Shown: positions 1-7,019 of the stretch, piece by piece | Position numbering within the stretch: the first letter of the stretch is position 1 | How the letters are laid out: each line of letters begins with the position of its first letter | Assembly (NCBI GenBank): GCA_013150955.1 | Contig: JAADJD010000007.1 | Location: 1 to 22,348 of the forward strand | Length of the DNA stretch: 22,348 nucleotides | Reading direction: 5' to 3' | Source of the DNA: Calditrichota bacterium | Lineage (GTDB): Bacteria; Calditrichota; Calditrichia; RBG-13-44-9; J042 | Position numbers and translations under genes: made by a program | Notes under the pieces: model-generated | Seen by the model: only the letters and a program-made list of their open reading frames with translations | Told to the model about the DNA's origin: nothing | Database searches by the model: none

Positions 1-97
1 GGCGATGAATTGCGTTTTATGAAATAATTTTGTCCAAAAATTTTTTGGTAAATTCTCAATTCGACAATACAAGCATTTTATCAAAGGTTTCTTGTAT

Positions 98-197
98 TAA
101 ATTCGGATGAAAATTTGTTCCGTGATTGCTTAGCTATTTTGTTGATATTTTTTAGGTTAATTCGCGAGATTCGTGGTTTCATGCACTATCTGGGATT
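98..197 (+). repeat. Right half of the dispersed ~165-bp palindromic repeat
   Basis: This stretch matches the right half of the repeat seen complete at 1401-1565: an internal GGATGAAAATTTGTTC block, a T-rich GCTATTTTGTTGATATTTTTT block, then the right terminus with TTCGTGGTTTCATGCA and CTATCTGGGATTA. The left terminus is missing, so it is a solo half or a truncated copy. The short open frame that can be read through it (115-321) is treated as non-coding. Confidence 0.7.
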
Positions 198-516
198 AAA
201 ACAAGTAATAGGGGAATATTGGGAGTCGATTTTGGGGACATCACCGCCAAACAACAAAAGGTCTCTGAAGCGCTTCTCTGGTAATCGAAATCATATCGGT
301 TTACCGGGTACCAGTGTTTAATTGCAATGGAATGATCATTGAAAATTTGGGGCCGATTGTGGAATTTGGGTTGAATATTGTTGAAAGCATATTAAATTTA
401 GTCAAGTCAGCGTGGGATTATAAGGATCCGATAAAAGCAGGGAAGCATGTTCCAGCAGGTGGTTCATTGAGAAACGCTAAACAGGTAACCCTCGGTATGT
501 AGTTAAAGGAGGATCT
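198..516 (+). other. Gene-poor leader upstream of the FecR gene, with a doubtful small ORF
   Basis: No recognisable gene lies here. One open frame could begin at GTG 314 or ATG 332 and stops at TAG 500-502, giving 62 or 56 residues. The 56-residue version has a hydrophobic, helix-like first half (IENLGPIVEFGLNIVESILN) and a basic tail. It has no ribosome binding site at either start and no family I recognise. Its stop is 14 bases before the FecR start codon, so if translated it would be coupled to that gene. I consider it more likely non-coding or a gene remnant. Confidence 0.3.
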
Positions 517-1284
517 ATGTGGAGAAGAATCCGTCATCTTTTTATCATCCCCATGTTTATTGTGTTGATGTCTTTCATGCAGGTGGCGCGAGAACCCATT
601 GGAAAAATCACGTTTCCCCTGAACCGGGTTTTTGTCATTCGGGCGGGCACGTCCCAGTTGCTGATGGCCCATTTTAACATGGAAGTGTATCCCGGTGACA
701 AAATTGAGACCAAGAAGGAAAGCCGTTGCGAAATTACCCTGAAGAATGGGGATGTGGTTCGCATTGATGAAAATTCGATTTACACGCTGGAGGATGTGAA
801 AATTAGTGAAAAGGAAGTGAAGGCGGAGTCGTTTCTGAGCGTGGGGCGCCTGTGGTCCAATATTCGCAAGATTTTTTCCAAAGATGATTATTTTAAAGTC
901 AAATCGCCATCGGCCGTCATTGCGGTGCGAGGAACCATATATCGGGTCAATGCCAATCCCGATACCACCACCCAGGTGTTTGTTTACGATGGCGAGGTCC
1001 AGGTGAGTCCGTATTCTCCGGGCATGGGAAAAGCCGTGCAACCGGGGCAGCAGGCGCCTCAGCAGCCGCGATCGTTAAAACCCACCTACGTGCCACCGCC
1101 TACTTATGTGGCACCGCCCCAGGAGGTCAGCCTGGAAACCTGGATTGAGATTGTGAGGGCACAACAGCAAATCGTGATCAAGCCAGATGGAACCTACGAA
1201 AAGGCTGAATTTGATCCGGTAAAAGATGCCCAGCTGGAATGGGTGCAATGGAACAAACGACGGGATGAAATGCTGCAACGGTAA
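517..1284 (+). CDS. FecR-domain exported protein
   Basis: The product has 255 residues. Residues 1-22 form a basic-then-hydrophobic N-terminus, a signal peptide or membrane anchor, so the rest should lie in the periplasm. The FecR domain covers roughly residues 35-165: 'VYPGDKIET', 'LKNGDVVRIDENS', then the hallmark 'SPSAVIAVRGTIYRV' and 'VFVYDGEVQVS'. A Pro/Gln-rich linker (about 175-205) and a charged, helix-like tail follow. In the classic FecR the domain relays signals to an ECF sigma factor, but stand-alone FecR-domain proteins of this kind, with no sigma factor beside them, are common in the FCB group and their role is unknown. No TonB receptor or sigma gene is nearby. The start is well set by AAAGGAGG seven bases upstream. 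The gene is probably monocistronic, because an intrinsic terminator follows within 60 bases. Confidence 0.85.
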   Translation: MWRRIRHLFIIPMFIVLMSFMQVAREPIGKITFPLNRVFVIRAGTSQLLMAHFNMEVYPGDKIETKKESRCEITLKNGDVVRIDENSIYTLEDVKISEKEVKAESFLSVGRLWSNIRKIFSKDDYFKVKSPSAVIAVRGTIYRVNANPDTTTQVFVYDGEVQVSPYSPGMGKAVQPGQQAPQQPRSLKPTYVPPPTYVAPPQEVSLETWIEIVRAQQQIVIKPDGTYEKAEFDPVKDAQLEWVQWNKRRDEMLQR

Positions 1285-1314
1285 TCGAATAACGGGGTGG
1301 GATTTTTAATTTCA

Positions 1315-1341
1315 GGCGTGGAGCCATCCACGCCTTTTTTT
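1315..1341 (+). terminator. Intrinsic terminator after the FecR gene
   Basis: A perfect 8-bp stem (GGCGTGGA / TCCACGCC) with a GCCA tetraloop is followed directly by seven T. It starts 30 bases after the FecR stop codon. Confidence 0.92.
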
Positions 1342-1354
1342 ATCCCAATTGCTG

Positions 1355-1565
1355 TCTTAGCCGACGAATGACACGAATGAACACAAATGAAAATAAAAAA
1401 CCCAGATGATGCATTAGAACCACGAATGACATGAATGAATACAAATAAAATAATAAAATCCATTGGACTATATCTGGACGAAAATTTGTTTCTGAGTTTA
1501 TTTGTTATCTGGTGGATATTTTTTAATTCATACGCGTGATTCACGGTTTCATGCATTATTGGGGT
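1355..1565 (+). repeat. Dispersed palindromic repeat: complete copy plus a partial left end
   Basis: The complete copy is 1401-1565. It opens with CCCAGATGATGCATTAGA, continues CCACGAATGACATGAATGAA, and closes with TTCATACGCGTGATTCACGG then TTTCATGCATTATTGGGG, which is the near-complement of the opening. The terminal inverted repeats are about 38 bp, with an AT-rich asymmetric centre of about 90 bp. Directly in front (1355-1400) is a second left-end fragment carrying the same ACGAATGACACGAATGAACA motif, so this locus has accumulated two insertions or a partial duplication. No coding capacity is visible. Confidence 0.85.
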
Positions 1566-1744
1566 TGAAGCCTAATTCGGATCGAACTTACAGAAGGCAT
1601 GGCACCTGAGTTCATGCGAGTTGGGAACTGATTGTCCCTCGAGTATGTTTCATTAAACTGAGAGAAAAAGACCATCCCCCGGAACATTTCGCGACCCTTC
1701 TAAATTATTAACCTTTAGAAATTCGAGCAATTTGCCATTAAATT

Positions 1745-1762
1745 TTGTATTCAACGATACAA
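1745..1762 (+). promoter_or_regulatory. Inverted repeat just upstream of der
   Basis: TTGTAT-TCAACG-ATACAA is a perfect 6-bp inverted repeat with a six-base centre, ending 11 bases before the der start codon in a leader with no Shine-Dalgarno sequence. It could be an operator or a small 5'UTR hairpin. The function is a guess. Apart from it, the 1566-1773 gap holds nothing I can identify. Confidence 0.3.
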
Positions 1763-1773
1763 AGTGATGATTT

Positions 1774-3093
1774 ATGACCATGAGACAACCAATTGTTGCC
1801 ATTGTTGGACGCCCGAACGTGGGAAAATCCACCTTGTTTAATCGCATTCTGAAAAAGCGAGAAGCAATCGTCGATGACATCCCCGGTGTCACACGGGATC
1901 GGCATTACGCGCAGACGGATTGGAGCGGAAAATCGTTCATTTTAATCGATACCGGAGGTTATTTGCCGAAGGCAACCGATTTAATGGAACGAGCCATTCG
2001 AGAACAGGTGGAAATTGCCATTGAAGAAGCCGATGTGTTGCTGTTTGTGGTGGATCTGGCCACCGGGGTCACTGATGTGGATCAGCAAATTGCCGAAAAA
2101 CTCAAGCGCACGGAAAAACCGGTTTTGCTGCTGGTGAACAAGGTGGATAACGACAGGATGGAAGCCGAGGCCTATCAGTTTTATGGCCTGGGAATCGGGG
2201 ATCCAATTTTCATTTCGGCCTTACAGGGACGGGGCATTGGAGACATGCTGGACGTGCTTCACCAGCGGCTCGATTCCCAACTGCTGGATGAAGAACCGGA
2301 CAACCGGATTAAGGTCGCCATTATCGGGAAAGAAAATGTCGGCAAATCCTCTTTTGTGAATACATTGTTGGGCGAAGAACGCATCATCGTAACTCCCATA
2401 CCCGGCACCACACGCGATCCCATCGACACACCGCTGAAATATAAGAAGCGCGAATTCCTGCTCATCGATACGGCCGGGCTCAAGCGCAGAACCCGAATTA
2501 AAGAGAACATTCTGTTCTACAGCCAGTTGCGCACGATGCGCAGCATGGATCGCGCCGATGTGGTAGTGTATTTTATCGATGCCACGATGGGACTGACGCG
2601 TCAGGATCTGCACACGCTGGCGGATGCCATCGAGGCCAGGAAAGCGGTGGTGCTGGTGGTAAACAAATGGGATCTCATTCCCAAAGATGCCAACACCCTG
2701 CAGGAATGGGAAACACATATCCGCGAACGGCTGGGAACCATGAATTACATCCCAATCATTTTCACATCGGTCTTGCAAAAGAAGCGCCTGTACAAGTTAA
2801 TGGATCTGGTAATGGAGGTGTTCGATGAGTACCATAAGAAGATCAAGACCAGTGAGCTGAATCGGGTACTGTTGCCCATCATCGAAACCAACAGTCCTCC
2901 TGCCGTGCGGGGAAAAGAGGTGAAAATCAACTACATCACCCAGGTGGAAACTGCACCGCCCCGGTTCCTGTTCTTTGGAAACCATCCCGATTTAATCCCC
3001 ACCAACTACCGACGCTTTCTGGAAAAGAAAATTCGAGAGCACTGGGGATTTAAGGGCGTACCCATTTCGCTGGTGTTTCGCTCCAAACATTAA
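1774..3093 (+). CDS. der: Ribosome-assembly GTPase Der (EngA)
   Basis: Der is a tandem GTPase that helps mature the 50S ribosomal subunit in the cytoplasm. Both G domains are complete in this 439-residue protein. The first has GRPNVGKST (12-20), DTGG (59-62) and NKVD (122-125). The second has GKENVGKSS (185-193), DTAG (232-235) and NKWD (297-300). A C-terminal KH-like domain ends in 'GVPISLVFRSK', typical of the family, and the length is normal. ATG 1774 is taken as the start, but ATG 1780 (MRQPIVAIVG) is equally possible, since neither has a Shine-Dalgarno sequence. The gene stands alone between two copies of the dispersed repeat. Confidence 0.97.
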   Translation: MTMRQPIVAIVGRPNVGKSTLFNRILKKREAIVDDIPGVTRDRHYAQTDWSGKSFILIDTGGYLPKATDLMERAIREQVEIAIEEADVLLFVVDLATGVTDVDQQIAEKLKRTEKPVLLLVNKVDNDRMEAEAYQFYGLGIGDPIFISALQGRGIGDMLDVLHQRLDSQLLDEEPDNRIKVAIIGKENVGKSSFVNTLLGEERIIVTPIPGTTRDPIDTPLKYKKREFLLIDTAGLKRRTRIKENILFYSQLRTMRSMDRADVVVYFIDATMGLTRQDLHTLADAIEARKAVVLVVNKWDLIPKDANTLQEWETHIRERLGTMNYIPIIFTSVLQKKRLYKLMDLVMEVFDEYHKKIKTSELNRVLLPIIETNSPPAVRGKEVKINYITQVETAPPRFLFFGNHPDLIPTNYRRFLEKKIREHWGFKGVPISLVFRSKH

Positions 3094-3155
3094 CCGGATT
3101 TGGTTTTTCACCGGGAATGGTGTGGATGATCAGGGATAAATTGCATGCAACTTTA

Positions 3156-3345
3156 GACTGTGAATAGCATGAATGAACCCAGATGATGCATTAGATCACG
3201 AATGACCGGAATGAACACAAATAAAAATGATAAATCCACTGGATTATATCCGGATGAAAATTGGATTCCGGGGGTTATTTCCTATTTTTGTGGATATTTC
3301 TGGATGAATTCATGTGACTCGCGATATAATGCATCATTTAGGTTT
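3156..3345 (+). repeat. Dispersed palindromic repeat: complete copy plus a left-end fragment
   Basis: The complete copy spans about 3178-3345: CCCAGATGATGCATTAGATC, then CACGAATGACCGGAATGAAC at the left end, and ATTCATGTGACTCGCGATAT then AATGCATCATTTAGGTTT at the right. A 22-base fragment of another left end (GTGAATAGCATGAATGAA) abuts it, the same double arrangement as at 1355-1565. Confidence 0.8.
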
Positions 3346-3407
3346 CATAGCGGGAATGGAATTCGGATGATGTATCCAGACTGACAATTTTTATCGGTGA
3401 ACATTTC

Positions 3408-5111
3408 ATGCGAATGATATTTTTGTTTTTGGTGTTCATTAGCCTGATGCCAACCGCGCTGCTGGCTGAAAGCTGGCAGATGTTGCGGCAGCGACTGGAT
3501 CAGTTGCAGATCCTGGCGACTCCCCCGGTGGATAAATGCGGTTTCCCGGCTGTGCTGGCAGCGTTTTTTTCCGGACAATCGGAGATTCGACATCGGCTAC
3601 AGGCATTTTCCAGCCAGGTGACCCTGCAGACCTATCGCACCTTCCGCAGCCCATCCGGGCATTTCGAAATCTATTATCAGACTGAAGGGATCGATGCCAT
3701 CCCAACCTACAATCTGGATGGGGACACCATTCCGGATTATCTGGAGTTTGTAGCCGGGGCTCTCGATCGCGCCTGGGCCATTCAGGTGGATAGCCTGGGT
3801 TTTCGCCCACCCCCAGCCGCGGATGGTTCGCCCCGCCAGGTGTACCCGGTTTATTGTCAGAATCTGGCCGGCTCCCGGACGTATGGGATGACCTTAATTG
3901 ATCAGGAGATTCCTGCATTGCCGGGAGAAAACTATACCTCCCACATCATCATCTCCACGGACTTTTCGTTCGTGCGTTTTCCTGCGGATGGGGGAGATCC
4001 CATTGTGCGTGACAGTCTCGCCATTGCAGTGACTGCGGCACATGAGTTTACGCATGCCCTTCAACTGGGATATCACATCTGGAACTATGGCGATGGCTTT
4101 AATAATGCTGTACTGCCCGATTTCTGGTTTATCGAGAGTTCTGCCACTTACATGGAAGAGGTGATCGCCGATACGGTGAACGATTATTACCAGTATTTGC
4201 CCTACTATCTTCAGAGTCTGGATATTAGCCTGTTTAAAATTCCAGCAAGTAACCTGGAATGGATTCGGGTATACGGCGAGGTTTTATTCCCCATGATGCT
4301 GGGATACGTGTATGGCCCGGAGATTGTGCGGGAGGTATGGGAGAATATTCTGGATGCAGAGGCAGTTGTGGCACTGGATCGGGTGTTGCAGGAGCGGGGA
4401 TCTTCGTTAAGCCAGGAATGGTTCCGTTTTGCCAGCTGGTTGTATTTCACCGGTTCGCGGGCGCAACCCGACCGCTTTTTTCCAGAGGCCAGCCAGTATC
4501 CCGAACCCGATTTGATCCAGACAGTGGCTCTGGATTCCGTGCAGAACGATCGGGATGCCTTTTTCCAGAGCACGCTACCTCCGCTGGCCTACCAGTTTTT
4601 ATCTGTTCTGGTGCAAATCCCCGGCACTTATTTTCTGACGATCCAATTCGCTCAAAAAAGTGAAGCGCTGGGTGGAGTGCTGTTTTTACCGGAACATCGC
4701 ATTGTAGAAAATTTTGAATACGTGGATTATCCCTTCATCACTGAGGGGGAATTCCAGCTGGCTGCGGTAGGTGGGCCCTGGTCATTTACCATGCCAGATT
4801 CCCAGCTGGCGTTCGAATTGTTTGGCGGCTGGGTACCGCGGGATGAACCGAATGCGGTTCGGATCTACCCGGCAAAATGGACGCCGGATCATCCCGGCAG
4901 GGGCATTACCTTTCTGAATTTACCGCGGGATGCACGAATTGAGATTTTTACCGCGGCTGGCATCCGCATCCGAACCATTCACACCATGACCCCGGTGTAT
5001 TTCTGGGTGCCGCAGACCGATTCCGGGTCTCCGCTGGCCAGTGGGGTATATATTTTTCGGGTGACTGCAGGCAATTTTCAGCAACTGGGCAAATTTCTGA
5101 TCGTTCGGTAA
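3408..5111 (+). CDS. Secreted zinc metalloprotease with C-terminal sorting-like domain
   Basis: The product has 567 residues. Residues 1-20 are a signal peptide ending 'ALLA'. A calcium-loop-like 'NLDGDTIPDYLE' lies at 102-113. The catalytic centre is 'AAHEFTHALQ' (HExxH, residues 212-216), followed by 'WFIESSATYMEE' (240-251), whose Glu is the probable third zinc ligand or catalytic neighbour. This arrangement matches the MXAN_6640-type putative metalloproteases. The last ~80 residues form a beta-rich domain ('RIEIFTAAGIRIRTI', 'LASGVYIFRVTAG', 'GKFLIVR') like the T9SS/Por C-terminal sorting domain, but without the usual 'QNYPNPFN' entry motif. The protein is therefore inferred to be exported to the cell surface or medium. 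No Shine-Dalgarno sequence precedes ATG 3408, and ATG 3414 is a possible alternative. The substrate is unknown. Confidence 0.85.
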   Translation: MRMIFLFLVFISLMPTALLAESWQMLRQRLDQLQILATPPVDKCGFPAVLAAFFSGQSEIRHRLQAFSSQVTLQTYRTFRSPSGHFEIYYQTEGIDAIPTYNLDGDTIPDYLEFVAGALDRAWAIQVDSLGFRPPPAADGSPRQVYPVYCQNLAGSRTYGMTLIDQEIPALPGENYTSHIIISTDFSFVRFPADGGDPIVRDSLAIAVTAAHEFTHALQLGYHIWNYGDGFNNAVLPDFWFIESSATYMEEVIADTVNDYYQYLPYYLQSLDISLFKIPASNLEWIRVYGEVLFPMMLGYVYGPEIVREVWENILDAEAVVALDRVLQERGSSLSQEWFRFASWLYFTGSRAQPDRFFPEASQYPEPDLIQTVALDSVQNDRDAFFQSTLPPLAYQFLSVLVQIPGTYFLTIQFAQKSEALGGVLFLPEHRIVENFEYVDYPFITEGEFQLAAVGGPWSFTMPDSQLAFELFGGWVPRDEPNAVRIYPAKWTPDHPGRGITFLNLPRDARIEIFTAAGIRIRTIHTMTPVYFWVPQTDSGSPLASGVYIFRVTAGNFQQLGKFLIVR

Positions 5112-5192
5112 CCGGGAATCATCCCCACACAGATCCGCTGAGTGGCAACTTTCATCGGCTGAGGGGGCACCCGGATCCGCAATTTTTTCCTT

Positions 5193-5221
5193 TTGACATT
5201 CCCGCAGGTAAACAATAAATT
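5193..5221 (+). promoter_or_regulatory. Sigma-70-like promoter of the PTS operon
   Basis: A perfect -35 TTGACA (5193-5198) is separated by 17 bases from TAAATT (5216-5221), a 4/6 match to the -10 consensus. The start codon of the first PTS gene is 27 bases beyond the -10, so the leader would be only about 20 bases and carries no Shine-Dalgarno sequence. Confidence 0.55.
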
Positions 5222-5248
5222 GCATCTCCAGAAAAATAGAAAACAATT

Positions 5249-5890
5249 ATGTCCTATCTGACAACGTCGCTGCTCATTGGGTTTTTATCTCTGGACACCA
5301 CCATTGCATTTCAGGTTTTATTATCCCAGCCACTATTTGCCTGTCCGCTAATTGGCTGGGCACTGGGGAATCCCCAGCTGGGTTTTGAAATTGGGGTCAT
5401 TTTGCAATTGTTGTGGATTAGCATTATTCCCGTGGGTGCTATCAGCTTTCCGGAAGGCAACATCGCGTCCATGATTGTGGCCGCCATTGTTATCTACTTC
5501 GATCATCTGGGATATCCCAACATCATTTTCACCCTGGCCATTTTAATGGGCATCCTGGCCAGTTATGTGGGAGATCGGTTGACGGTTCTGGATCGGAAGT
5601 TCAACGGCTATCTGCTGGAAGTGGCACTCAGTGCTGCAGAAGCCGCCAATTTGCGAAAGATTGTGCTGGTGGATTTCCTGAGCATCGCCTTTTATTTCTT
5701 TCTGATGTTTGGTTTTACTTTTGTCATGCTCAATGTGGCCGATTTTTGTATTCAGGCACTGATGCCCGTTTTTAACGACATGCTGGATCAAAAATTGCAA
5801 TTTGTAAAACCGGCAGTTTTTGGAATTGGGTTTGCCTTTACAGGTAAATTATTTTACCAGATTCTGGTAAAGAAATCCACGCATCGTTAA
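5249..5890 (+). CDS. PTS mannose-family transporter subunit IIC
   Basis: This is an integral membrane subunit of a mannose-family (IIC-Man) phosphotransferase permease, which with IID forms the sugar channel. The 213-residue protein is almost entirely hydrophobic, with about six membrane segments. It shows the family features 'GFLSLDTTIAFQVLLSQPL' near the N-terminus, 'QLGFEIGVILQLLWI' (about 43-58) and 'GAISFPEGNIAS' (63-74). It is shorter than the usual ~250-270 residues, mainly at the C-terminus, where the reading frame simply ends. It is the first gene of the IIC-IID-HPr-EI cluster, 12 bases ahead of IID. No Shine-Dalgarno sequence is visible. The substrate cannot be told from sequence; mannose, glucose, fructose or N-acetylated hexosamines are all transported by this family. 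Confidence 0.9.
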   Translation: MSYLTTSLLIGFLSLDTTIAFQVLLSQPLFACPLIGWALGNPQLGFEIGVILQLLWISIIPVGAISFPEGNIASMIVAAIVIYFDHLGYPNIIFTLAILMGILASYVGDRLTVLDRKFNGYLLEVALSAAEAANLRKIVLVDFLSIAFYFFLMFGFTFVMLNVADFCIQALMPVFNDMLDQKLQFVKPAVFGIGFAFTGKLFYQILVKKSTHR

Positions 5891-5902
5891 GCGAGACGAA
5901 CC

Positions 5903-6706
5903 ATGGCTCGTCCGGATTCGGTAAAAGAAGGGGAAACACTGGCACCGCGTAAAATTCGAAAATGGGATCTATTCCGGGTGTTTCTGCGCAGCTTTTTTGT
6001 TCAATCGGTCTGGAACTACCGCAGCCTCATTTCCATTGGGTTCGGCATTTGTTTGTTTCCCATTCTCAAGCGATTGTATCCGGATACGCGTTCCCGAAAG
6101 GAATTCCTGTTGCGCCATCTGAAATTTTTCAACGCACACCCCTACATGGTTTCCTATGCTCTGGGAGTATCCATTCGATTGGAAGAAGAATACGCCTCCG
6201 GGAATCTGCAAAACACGGATCGGCTGGATCGGATGAAGGATCTGCTGATCAGCATTCTGGGATCGCTGGGAGATCAAATTTTCTGGCTCACGCTGCGGCC
6301 GGTCTCGCTGCTGGTGGGGGCGTTCGGGGTGTTTGTGGCCAGCACCGTGGAACAGCGGGTTGCCGTGTTGATCCTTACCTTCCTGTTGTATAACATTCCC
6401 CACCTGTACCTGCGTTATGTGGGGATCCTGGAAGGGTATCGCTATGGGATGGAAATTTATCGCTGTTTTCGCGAGGGGCGATTCGAAAAACTGAAGAAAG
6501 GGTATTTGTATCTGGGGGTGGCCATCTTTTTCTTATTTTTAGGGGTTTTGTTGGTTAAATTTAAGGTTGAGCAATTTGCCTGGATTCCCGTGATTGGCGG
6601 AGCGGCAATCTATGCGTCCATTTTTTATAAATTTAGTAAAAATTTTTATTTTACCTGCCTGTTTACCATATTATTTTTTGTTATCGTCGGGTTCATTTTT
6701 CTATGA
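5903..6706 (+). CDS. PTS mannose-family transporter subunit IID
   Basis: IID is the partner membrane subunit of IIC. The 267 residues match the family in length and order. There is a cytoplasmic N-terminus with 'FLRSFFVQSVWNYRSLISIGF' near 30-50, then 'RHLKFFNAHPYMVSYALGVSIRLEEE', which is the typical 'hxxFFNTHPxxxxxIxGxxxxxEE' block. 'ILGSLGDQIFWLTLRPV' is the characteristic 'GPLAGIGDSIFW' region. Several hydrophobic segments follow at the C-terminus. It starts 12 bases after IIC, and its stop codon overlaps an ATG at 6703 (ATGA), so HPr translation is likely coupled to it. Confidence 0.93.
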   Translation: MARPDSVKEGETLAPRKIRKWDLFRVFLRSFFVQSVWNYRSLISIGFGICLFPILKRLYPDTRSRKEFLLRHLKFFNAHPYMVSYALGVSIRLEEEYASGNLQNTDRLDRMKDLLISILGSLGDQIFWLTLRPVSLLVGAFGVFVASTVEQRVAVLILTFLLYNIPHLYLRYVGILEGYRYGMEIYRCFREGRFEKLKKGYLYLGVAIFFLFLGVLLVKFKVEQFAWIPVIGGAAIYASIFYKFSKNFYFTCLFTILFFVIVGFIFL

Positions 6707-6720
6707 CGAATCAGGGGGAT

Positions 6721-6987
6721 ATGATTAAGAAGATATTCAAAATCAATAATAAATATGGATTGCATGCCCGGCCGGCGGCTCTGTTGGTCAAAACAGCGGG
6801 TCGTTTTAAGTCCGATATTAAGGTAGCGAAAGATGGTTATGTGGTGAACGGCAAGAGTTTGATGGGTGTGATGACGCTTGCGGCAGAACCGGGCAGCGAG
6901 ATTGAAGTGACCATCGAAGGGGAAGATGAACAACAAGCGATGGAGGCGATTGAGGAATTGATCACCAAAAACTTTTTTGAGGAATAA
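6721..6987 (+). CDS. ptsH: Phosphocarrier protein HPr
   Basis: HPr carries phosphate from Enzyme I to the sugar-specific IIA/IIB proteins. I chose ATG 6721 over the upstream in-frame ATG 6703. It gives 88 residues, the normal length, puts the active-site histidine of 'GLHARPA' exactly at position 15, and has a purine-rich GGGGG directly ahead. The longer form would add six residues (MTNQGD) and begin in the IID stop codon. Ser46 in 'NGKSLMGVMTL' is conserved, the residue that HPr kinase phosphorylates in organisms that have it, so this HPr may serve regulation as well as transport. It sits between IID and Enzyme I in the operon. Confidence 0.94.
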   Translation: MIKKIFKINNKYGLHARPAALLVKTAGRFKSDIKVAKDGYVVNGKSLMGVMTLAAEPGSEIEVTIEGEDEQQAMEAIEELITKNFFEE

Positions 6988-7019
6988 GGGGTAATTCGAT
7001 CGTTAAAATTCAGTTAACT

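Noticed and set aside
115-321. Small plus-strand open frame
   Set aside because: Its first half is the dispersed repeat, and it has no ribosome binding site or recognisable product.
2221-2778. Minus-strand open frame opposite der
   Set aside because: Antisense to an unambiguous Der GTPase; its residues show no recognisable domain.
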